Origin: Usnea hakonensis
Lineage: Eukaryota > Ascomycota > Lecanoromycetes > Lecanorales > Parmeliaceae
Length of the DNA stretch: 64,000 nt
Direction: 5' to 3'
Assembly: GCA_013423325.1 (NCBI GenBank)
Contig: BLJB01000121.1
Coordinates: forward strand, 79,604 to 143,603
Numbering within the stretch: position 1 is the first letter of the stretch; every line of letters begins with the position of its first letter. The notes below the pieces were generated by a model. The model searched no databases and was not told where the DNA came from. It saw nothing but the letters and a program-made list of their open reading frames with translations. Shown piece after piece: positions 55,448 through 64,000 of this stretch. The position numbers and the translations under genes were made by a program.

Positions 55448-56302
55448 TCAGACAGCTGTAGTCAAGATGACTACCAGAAGTCCTAAGGCTACTATATTCG
55501 CCGCCCGTATCTTTGAACTAGCACTCGGACTCGAACTGCGAGCTGGGCTACTGCTCGGAGTCTGGGTCGGCGATGGCGTCAGCGTAGCAGCGTTCGAGGA
55601 CGTTGACGGCGCCACGGTCTGGGTCGGCGATGTAGTGTGTGCTGCAACGTTCGAGGAAGGTGACGGGGTCACTGTCGGCTTGGAACCTTTGGTGGCGGTT
55701 GTTGCTGAGGAGGACGCAGCTGCCGCATCACCACTATCGCTACCACAATAATTGGGGCCGTTGCCATACAGATTGACATTGTCATTCTTGCAAATCCCAT
55801 CGAGGTTGTTCTCCACATGCATCGTGCCCAAACAATTGCTTAAGCAGCAGATATCGCCATTATCGACCTTGTTACACAGATATCTCGCCAGCGTCACACT
55901 CTTATCCTTCATCGATTGATAGTCCGCAAAAACCGCGCCTGCTGTGCACTTGTTACACGCTGGGATCTTGGTCGCACTCACGAGCACATTGAGCGCATTG
56001 AGCGGGCTTGAGCTGCTGTCGTCGGACCCGCCTATTGTGGATGTCTCGTTCGCGCATTGGATGAACTCGGTGACGGAGTAGTCGCGTACGAGGCAGCCGT
56101 TGTATGCTGGGGAAGTGGTGTCGCTGGGGTCGAGACCGCAGCCCGAGGGAGGCTGAAATGCGCAGGGATAGCCGGGTGGGTTACCTAACTTGCCTCCGCT
56201 TGGGCTGGATGGCCCGCTTGGGGCTGCTGGCACGTCTGCGGAACAGAGGTTTAGAGTGAGGAGGAGGGAGATGATGGTGGGGAGGACTGGGGAGGAGCGC
56301 AT
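55448..56302 (-). CDS. cysteine-rich secreted protein, probably GPI-anchored
   Basis: Single exon, 284 aa. Signal peptide at residues 1-22 (MRSSPVLPTIISLLLTLNLC). The ectodomain (to ~195) has twelve cysteines after the signal peptide, including CNKC, ICCLSNC and PNYC, which fits six disulfides. Then follow a Ser/Thr/Pro-rich mucin-like stretch with repeated TPSPTQT / TSPTQTV and a C-terminal hydrophobic tail (NIVALGLLVVILTTAV) after a short polar stretch, as in GPI anchoring. Likely a cell-wall or plasma-membrane surface protein; no enzyme motif. The family is not recognised (not a clear CFEM pattern). It starts only ~40 bp from the RIP block, a setting often seen for fast-evolving surface or effector-like genes. 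Confidence 0.8.
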   Translation of the reverse strand: MRSSPVLPTIISLLLTLNLCSADVPAAPSGPSSPSGGKLGNPPGYPCAFQPPSGCGLDPSDTTSPAYNGCLVRDYSVTEFIQCANETSTIGGSDDSSSSPLNALNVLVSATKIPACNKCTAGAVFADYQSMKDKSVTLARYLCNKVDNGDICCLSNCLGTMHVENNLDGICKNDNVNLYGNGPNYCGSDSGDAAAASSSATTATKGSKPTVTPSPSSNVAAHTTSPTQTVAPSTSSNAATLTPSPTQTPSSSPARSSSPSASSKIRAANIVALGLLVVILTTAV

Positions 56303-57184
56303 GGTTTGCGCGTGGGTGAGTCTGATGGTTACAGGTACCTTGTGTTAGGGGTAATAGACTAATTAGTAGCGGATACTTTTAAACCTTAGCTAACATAAAG
56401 TTTAGCGCGCGTAATAAAATAGCTAGTCTATCTAATAGACTAAATTCGATATAGTCGACTCTGTTAGGCTCAGGAGCAGTAGCGCTATAATAATAGTATT
56501 ACCAAGTATTACGTATCCTCTTAGTATACGTAATATAGATATTAGCTTAGCTTTTTAGCGGATAAACTTAAGGAAGCGACTTCTACCTCTTTCTCTTTTC
56601 TTTCTTTAAAAATTAGTCTTACTAGAATATTATTAAATATTTATATAAAAATATATCTATCCTTCTAGTCTTATATTACTATACTAATTCTAATAGACTC
56701 GTCTATACTAAAATCTTAATTTTAATCGTAGTTCGTTATAATTTAAGAGAACGGATATAGTCGAAATAAACCGTAAATTTCTAAGGGAGATTCTTATATA
56801 GATTCTTAATAGTAATTCTTCTTTTTTCCTCTAAGATAAGTTCTTCTTTTTATATCTAATCTATATTTATAAGATTTTACTCCTTATAGAAGAGAGTTCC
56901 GAAGAACGTAGAAAAGTATATACTTAAAATTTTCTTAAATTATTATAATAATTTTATTTTTAACTAGATATTAATCTTTATAAAATAAGAATCGAGAATA
57001 TTTTATTTATATATATCTAAAGAATTATTAACGCTAGTAAAACGAACTATACTAAATAAATATAGATTCTAGATATAATCGATATTAATCTAAATAGTAA
57101 GATATTTTATAGCTATCGAAGGCTTTACCGAAACCCTCTTCTAGAAAGTTAAAGTAGAATGGGATATCTACTTTATATAGGCCG

Positions 57185-57300
57185 GCCCTACGCGTACACC
57201 CCCCCTCTATTAGACGTACACTACCTCTCTATTACGCGTACACCCCCCCCCCTAAGGCGTATACCCCCCGAGTCTATTAGGCGTATACCCCTCCTAATCC
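57185..57300 (+). repeat. C-run tandem repeat within the RIP block
   Basis: Units of about 25-35 bp of the form TATTA-GCGTAYACCCCCCC occur about four times. Unlike the surroundings they keep CA dinucleotides and long C runs, so they are younger or protected from RIP. Confidence 0.7.
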
Positions 57301-57334
57301 GGTTAGTAGTATCTAAATACGATTAGCGGTATAA

Positions 57335-57735
57335 ATAGGAGTAGAAGTATAATATAAATAGTAGTAGAAGTATAGTATAAATAGTAGTAGATATATAGTA
57401 TAAATAGTAGTAGGAACGAGTATAAATAGTAGTAGAAACGAGTATAAATAGTAGTAGAAGTATAGTATAAATAGTAGTAGAAACGAATATAAATAGTAGT
57501 AGAAGTATAGTGTAAATAGTAGTAGAAACGAGTATAAATAGTAGCTAGTTATTATAGTCGTTATAGTATAAATAGTAACTAGTCGTTATAGTCGTTATAG
57601 TATAAGTAGTAACTAGTCGTTATAGTCGTTATAGTATAAGTAGTAACTAGTCGTTATAGTCGTTATAGTCGTTATAGTACAAATAGTAGCTAGTCGTTAT
57701 AGTCGTTATAGTATAAGTAGTAACTAGTCGTTATA
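57335..57735 (+). repeat. minisatellite arrays
   Basis: 57335-57540: AAATAGTAGTAGAAGTATAG and AAATAGTAGTAGAAACGAGT units alternate about nine times. 57541-57735: units with AGTAACTAGTCGTTATAG repeat about six times. Both arrays are fully TA-shifted. Confidence 0.85.
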
Positions 57736-57736
57736 T

Positions 57737-57805
57737 GTTAGAACTAGCTCCGCTAGCGGTACGCTAGTAGAAGTAGTAGATAAAAGACGTAGAAGTATAG
57801 TAACT
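57737..57805 (+). repeat. RIPped copy of the 54828 repeat
   Basis: Reads AACTAGCTCCGCTAGCGGTA then CGCTAGTAGAAGTAG, with AAAAGACGTAG following. Relative to 54828 the differences in the core are G to A after T, exactly as RIP on the opposite strand predicts. Confidence 0.7.
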
Positions 57806-60800
57806 ATAGGGTAGTTTAATAGTATAGTATTAAATATACTAGAACTAATCTCTAAGGAACCTAAAGTCCTCTAGAGGATACTAATTTAATATACTAGTAC
57901 TAAATACTACCCCGCTATAAAGTTACCGGTTACGGGACCCCTCTAGCGGTTAGTAATTAATTTATAGAGGTTCTAATAGTTCTAATAATAAGTACTATAC
58001 TACCCCTACTAGGCCTACGCTATCGCGTAGATAGTACTAGGAGCTAATAATAGTCTCCCCTCTTAGACTCTAGTCCTTAAAAGTTAGAACTTTAAAAGAT
58101 AGTTATATAATAGATAAAAAACCTTTAAAACTAATATAGATAAAAGAAGAAAAAGAAATATTAAGAGATATTATAATAATAGTATATTTAGAAAGCCGCC
58201 TTTATAATAATATTAATAAAATTCGAAATTATCGAAGTAGCTACTTTTAGGTACTCTTTAAACTATTCCTAAATAACTTCGAAATAAAATCTAAATAAGT
58301 TAACTTTATAAGTCTATTAATTAGCTACGAATTTCCGAAGGCGTAAGTTCTAAGAGGTATACTCGTATATATAAGCTACTATTACTAGATTATATCTAAT
58401 ACTAATAGTTAGAGGATAATATATAATAATTATTTAATAAAGTATATATAAATATATTAAATAGAATACTTATTAAAAAACCTCTAAATAGTTATTTAAA
58501 GAAAAAGAGTTATTTATATTATACTTTTTTATAGTATAAGGCTAAAAGGAATATAATTATAATAATTAATTAATATAGTTAATAAATATTTATTAAAAAA
58601 CCTCTAGATAATTATCTAAGAAAAAAGAGTTATTTTTATAGTTATAAAAATAGTAGTAATATTATATAATTTATAAGGCTTATAGTACTCGTATCTATTC
58701 TAATACTTCTTTATTATTATTTATATTCTATTATAAAGTAATTATTATTTTATTAATCTTATCGCGATATCGTTACGATAGTAAAACTAAAGTTACTATA
58801 TAATTACTAGTATATTATATTATATATAAATTAATATTAAATCTTCTACTTTATTTTCTCTCTTTATAATCCCTTTAGCCTTTTTTATAAGTATTTAATT
58901 AGATATTAGAAGACGTATAATAATATCGCTAACTTATTAATAGCTTCTTTTTATTATTATATTCTTTTTATCTTTTTATAAATATTCTTCTAAATATTAT
59001 TATATAGAAGGAGGCTAATTTATAGTATATAGTATTATATCTACTATTAATATTAATATTAATAATAGTATTATTATTATTATAAATAATAAGTCCCTTC
59101 TACTATTATATTATATCTACTTATTATATATATATTTAGTTAATACGGTATAATAGAGAACCTACTATATAGAACTTATTTCTATAAATTTAATAATATA
59201 TATATTCGTAGTAAGTTTCCCTTTTATTATAAATATTATACTTTAAAATAAGGGATTAATTATTATATTAGGATTCTCCCCTCTCTTTAGAGAAGAGTTA
59301 GAAGTTCTATATAATATATTATCGCCTTCGAAAAAGTTAATAGAAAAAATAAAAAGTATTAAATAAAGATTAATAGATTAATTATTTTAGATTATAAGAT
59401 TTAGGGTAAAATAATAGTAATATAGATAATAATATTATTAATAGTTATTTATCTCTAGAGAGAGGTTAAGGTACTATAATAGCGTAATAAGAAATTAGAA
59501 GAAATAAATAAGCTTTTTAAAGAGGAGCTTAAAAGCTATTATTAGTATAATAATATAATAAAGAAGAAGGTAGAGTTCTTTTAAAAGGGCTTTAGTTTCG
59601 ATTCTATAAAGGCGAAATTAGAGGAAATTACTAGTTTACTAGTAGTAAATCCTAATATAGATATTATATATATAGCGATTAAAGGATAGATTACTAGTAG
59701 TATAAACTAAATCTTAAATAATATATTAACGCGCCCTTAAATAGTTACCCTTTTTATTAAAATAGTATAGGTATAAAGTTACTAGTTAATCTAGAACTAT
59801 AATTACCCTAATCTAATTATATTAATAATAATAATATTATATAATATATAATATACCCCTAATATAATAATTAGATAGTAAATAATAAAATTATTTCTAC
59901 TATTTAATCTTTTTATTATATAACCCTATATTTATAAATACTAAAAAGTATAATAATATATAGATTCTATAATAATTAATAATAGGCCTATATCTTATAT
60001 TAGCGCCTCCGCTTATTTTATAATAACTATCTCTATAATTTAAAGATTTCTTTATTAAAATCTTTATAACCCTATTTACTAGCTACCCGAGTATTATAGT
60101 TATTAGCTAATTAATATATACCCGATATATCTTTTTTTAGAAGTTACTAGTTATACTTATTATTCTATTTAGTCTATTTAATTTTATATTAGAATTCTTC
60201 TCTAGTATAGGTCTTATCTAGTACTTCTTCTATTTTCTAAAACTCCTTATTATTAATTAATTCGGGTACTTATATAAACTATAATATATTACTATAATCG
60301 CGTATATAATAAAGCTTTAGAAGTAAAATATAGAAAATATTATAAATCTTATAAATAGATAGTAAGAGTAAGTAATACACTTATACTCCTATTTTATTAA
60401 TAATTCTAAAAGGCTCTATAAATTTATAGAATAATTTTTTACTTAAATATTTCTATTTAAAGTTTTTAATTATTAATATTATTAAATTATTAATATTATA
60501 CTCTTTTAGTTAATAAGACTTATTATATTATTTAATTTAAGATTTAATAATATTCTATAGGCGCTTAGTAGTTTTATCTTTAAACTCTTATAGTTTTTTT
60601 ATTTTCTTATTTATAGTAGATATCCTCTTTTTTATAAAGTTATCTTTAACTTTATATCTAATTTCTAAATAGTATCTATATATAAGATAGAATAATATTA
60701 TTTTAATAAAGAAATATTAACTATTTATATAAAAGAACTTAGCTATTAATAATAATAAAGCCTAATTAGTTTATACGTTATTAATAAATACGCGTAAATA

Positions 60801-60880
60801 ATATTCTAATTCCTAATTTTAGTACTCTATCTATCTATTAATTTATAAATAAAAGGTAATACTAAGATACCTCTTTATCT

Positions 60881-63014
60881 TTATATAGTAGTAAATAGTT
60901 AACTAAAAATTATTAATAAATATTAAGTCTTAATTATTAATAATATTATTTAATATATTATAATAATAGATAATTTCGATAAAGTATATATTTATTAATT
61001 CGATATTACTAATTATAGTCTAGATAGGGAGATATCTAACTATTTTAATAAACCGGTCTACTATAATTAGAATAGAATTATAAATAACCCCTTTATATTT
61101 ACTAGAAGATAAACTAATAATAAAGTCTATAGAAATTTCCTTTTATAGTTTATTAGTAATAAATAAAAAACCTAACGCGCTATAGAGCCAATATCTAGAT
61201 ATTTTAATATATTAATATATATTATAAATCTTTATATAGTTAGTAACTTATTTTAGACTTCTATTCTAATAATATTTATAGGTAAAAAGCTTATATATCT
61301 TTATAGTATTAAAGTAGCCTACTAAAAGATTATTATAATACTTTATAATAAGTTCTTCTTAAATTATAGGATCTCTAGAGATATAGAGATAATCTTTATA
61401 TCTAAAGAGTCCCTCTTAATCTATATTCTATATTTAACTTTATATTTAATAGCGCCATAATAACTTAGAAGCTTTATTATAGAAAGAGCTTATCTAATTA
61501 TTATAGATTTATAATTTTTAAATTAATATTTTTATAGATCTCTTTAGCTTATTATATATAATCTCGAGTATATTTTAAACCTCTTTTTTAAAGATTATTA
61601 TTTAGATATCTATAATTTAAAATATAGGCGCTATAGCTATAATAAAGGATTTAACCTTTAATAAATCTTTATTTATCTAGAATATTAATTTATTTTAAAG
61701 TATTAATAATAGTTAAATATTTAATAGCGAAATATTCTTATAGTCGGATTATTATAATATTAAATTAATAGAATTAATTTTATCTAGTTAATAAAAAATC
61801 TTAAAATTATAAGTAGCTAATTTAAGCGCCTAGTATATTTATTTAGATATAAATTCCTTCTACTTTATAAAGCCTTTAAGATTATTATAGTTTATTTAAA
61901 TATTAATAGTAAACGAACTACTCTCTAGATAGTAATACTATTACTTTATTATTATAATAATATTAAGCAGAGACAAGTAGGAGCACGGTAAGGTTTTTCA
62001 CCCTGGTAGCAGTAATGCTACAAAGGTTNNCCCGTAATTATCTTTCACATAGTTAGATAGACACGAGTATGAATTCCAATCCAATCCAATAATAATATTA
62101 AATAATTTCTAGTTATAGATCTTATAATTCTACTTTATAAAAATTATCTTTTAAAATTAAAAGATAATAGATTACTAATAATTATTATTATTCTATTATA
62201 AAAGTATAGCCCCTAAACTAAAGTTTAAGATATTAATTTTTAGATAGATTTTTTTTTTAGAGTTATAATAATATAAAAATAACGCTTTAGAAAAAGTATT
62301 ATAAAATTTAATAAATAACCGCTCTATATTATTAATCTACTTTAGTAGTTCTATTTTTTTACCTTTTTTATTCCTTTTTAAAAGATTAGTAAAAGGTACT
62401 ATAATCTTTAAATAGTTATAAATAAAGTATTAATAAAAATTTATAAAGTCTAGAAAGACTTATATATTCTAATAGCTCTTAGGCCGAGGCTATTCTTTAA
62501 TAGATATAACTTACTTCTAATTTATTACTACTTTATTAATAGTAATAATAAATCTTAGAAATTTAATCTATTTAATAAAAAATTAATATTTCTTTAAATT
62601 AATATATAGTTAGAACTAGTATAATTAATTAAGAATTTATTTAATATATTATTAATATTCTAATAGCTTAGCGTTATAAATAAGAATATTATTAAGGTAT
62701 ATTATATATATTATATTTATAAGACCTACTAAGATATAATTAATATAGGTCTAAAATATTACTAATATATTAGTAAGCTTAAATAGTATTATTAAATATT
62801 TAAAATAATTATAGTAAGTATAAAATACTATCTTTTACTTATTATTAGACTTAATTTAGATCTAGTAATAAATATCTTTTGAATCTAATTTTAAAAAAAA
62901 TTTAGCGCTATATAAGTAGTCTAATATCTTAATAATTAGAAGTAATAGATATTAATTTTTAATAATTACTATATTTAATCTATAATAATCTATATATAAA
63001 TAAAGTCTACTATC
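60881..63014 (-). mobile_element. RIP-degraded Ty3/Gypsy pol relic
   Basis: On the minus strand, 63014-62673 still reads as a Gypsy-type reverse transcriptase with stops: IDYYRLN, NYFKYLIILFKLTN in place of the palm motifs, and YLNNILIYN where the catalytic YLDDILIYS would be. Further along, 61149-60881 reads as an integrase core: ISIDFIISL, SILIIVDRFIKIVRYLP and later DLIFINNF. RT before IN is the Ty3/Gypsy order. Both catalytic aspartates of YLDD are changed to Asn, as expected from G-to-A. LTRs and Gag were not located. The element is inactive. Confidence 0.85.
61967..62088. other. non-RIPped 122-bp island with two Ns
   Basis: This stretch has normal composition (CA and TG present) inside the RIPped pol relic. 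It includes a hairpin GTAGCAGTAATGCTAC, the ambiguous bases at 62029-62030, and CCAATCCAATCCAA at its end. A perfect 13-bp direct repeat (ATAATAATATTAA) abuts it on both sides at 61954-61966 and 62089-62101. Either a late insertion with target-site duplication or an assembly join. Confidence 0.7.
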
Positions 63015-63289
63015 TTTTTTAGATATAAAAAGAATTAATATACTAGTAAAAAAAGTCGAATAATAAATCTAGCCTTTCTAAAAAGTATTTTCTAGATAAT
63101 ATTAGAGCTCCGATAACTCTAATTAAGAAAGATTATATAGGGGGCTATAAGGCGGTTCTTTATCTTCTTTAATCTTAATAATATAGTCTTTCTACTTTAA
63201 TATAAATAAGACTCTTATCTTTTTATTAAAAAAAATATTATTATATCTTAATAATTCTAATAGAAGCTCGGGGCCTATAGACTAGTTTT

Positions 63290-63445
63290 CGGGTTAGGTT
63301 TTAATCTCTATTTTAGGGATTAACCCGACCTAATAATCTCTACTTTAGGGATTAATCTAAAATCTGATTCGAATTACGATTTTTTTAATTCGATCTAAAT
63401 TAGATTTTAGATCGATCTTTAAAAATCGATTTAAAACCCGAAAAA
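63290..63445. repeat. short inverted and direct repeats, TTTTAGGGATTAA type
   Basis: TCGGGTTAGGTTTTAATC at the left pairs with GATTTAAAACCCGA at the right; TTTAGGGATTAA occurs twice between them. It may be a RIPped element end. Confidence 0.45.
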
Positions 63446-63842
63446 ATTAAAAATAATATTATAATATTAAAAGCTACTAATATAATATATAAATCTAAAA
63501 TTTATTTATATAAATATTTTATAATATCTTTTTTATTATATTAATATTTTATTATTAATATCTTTTATATTATTCTATTATATTATTTTATCTATATTTA
63601 ATTTATAATATTTATATCTAATATTTTAATTAATATATTTAAAAATATTATTTTTAAATCTAATATTTATTTTAATTAATTTATTAATTAATTTATATTA
63701 GGTCTTAATTAAGTATTTAAAAATAAATAAACTTATTTTTAAATATTTTAAAATAGATTAGCTTTAGATTTTTTTTAATTAAAATTATAATATAAAGAAT
63801 ATATTAAATAGAATTCTAGAGTAATATTAATTTTTGAAAAAG

Positions 63843-64000
63843 ATGAAGTACAACAACCAACATGAAGAGACGCCATTCACGATAGGTGGGGAACCAGGGA
63901 AGGAAGAGATACTGCTAGATACAGACGCAGAGGGAGATACTCCTTCGGAGGAAGAGAGGTATAACGACGCGGAAATAGAACAGGACGCGACTACCGCGCC
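63843..64000 (+). CDS. start of an open frame after the RIP block (partial, runs off the edge)
   Basis: Composition returns to normal at about 63833 and an ATG at 63843 opens MKYNNQHEETPFTIGGEPGK, staying open for 52 codons to the window end. The peptide is very acidic (many Glu and Asp). The abrupt switch suggests a younger, non-RIPped mobile element whose first frame (Gag-like or an ORF1) starts here, but a host gene is possible. No domain is visible in the fragment. Confidence 0.45.
   Translation, partial: MKYNNQHEETPFTIGGEPGKEEILLDTDAEGDTPSEEERYNDAEIEQDATTA

Larger units (their letters stand above)
56340..63832. repeat. AT-rich block shaped by repeat-induced point mutation
   Basis: Base composition changes sharply at about 56340. 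Through nearly 7.5 kb, CA and TG are almost absent and TA is extremely frequent, while CG is kept; this is the C-to-T in CA context signature of RIP. All frames are broken by many stops. It holds remnants of at least one retroelement, minisatellites and one non-RIPped island. No functional gene is visible inside. Confidence 0.93.

Noticed and set aside
57335..57735. Minisatellite arrays considered as a CRISPR-like array
   Set aside because: Units are directly adjacent and degenerate, without unique spacers; the genome is eukaryotic.

Overview
This window comes from a filamentous ascomycete (Pezizomycotina). The genes have short spliceosomal introns, mostly 38-60 nt, with GTRNGY donors and CTRAC-like branch sites just before the acceptor. 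Hallmark families are present: HET, NACHT/ankyrin, HMT1-type ABC transporter, ATG11, NDC80 and NHP6. The last 7.5 kb is an AT-rich block almost free of CA/TG dinucleotides, as left by repeat-induced point mutation (RIP). I cannot name the species; the split into a gene-rich part and an AT isochore resembles some Leotiomycetes, Dothideomycetes and lichen fungi.

Layout. 1-9.9 kb: a truncated coiled-coil gene (-), a membrane protein (-) divergent from seipin (+), a seven-exon HMT1-like half-type ABC transporter (-), and a small DUF4870-type membrane protein (+). 10.5-17 kb: a lone fungal NLR N-terminal-domain protein (+), NDC80 (-), and PEX14 (+), whose reading frame needs a 7-nt microexon. 17-26 kb: a decayed WD40 repeat, a small secreted/TM protein (+), and an NLR (N-terminal domain, NACHT, ankyrins, ZZ finger) on the minus strand. 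26-40 kb: two paralogous C2H2 genes (ZF1 and ZF2) about 10 kb apart with homologous upstream regions, each followed by a long polypyrimidine-to-polypurine tract, with an MFS transporter (-), a HET protein (+) and a CCDC174-like protein (+) between them. 40-54 kb: a small ER-type membrane protein (-), a medium-chain reductase (-), ATG11 (-), a CENP-H-like kinetochore protein (+), NHP6 (+) and a nine-exon fungal-specific protein (+). 54-64 kb: a cysteine-rich GPI-type surface protein (-) at the edge of the RIP block, which holds a ruined Ty3/Gypsy pol, minisatellites, a non-RIPped island containing two Ns, and finally a return to normal composition with the start of a new open frame.

The housekeeping genes (NDC80, CENP-H, ATG11, PEX14, NHP6, seipin) appear intact and unrelated in function. 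The more variable theme is a loose set of non-self-recognition genes in about 25 kb: a lone NLR N-domain protein, a WD40 relic, an NLR and a HET protein. Exon structures were built by hand from splice signals and checked for frame closure; every multi-exon gene listed sums to a multiple of three. No tRNA, rRNA or CRISPR array was found.
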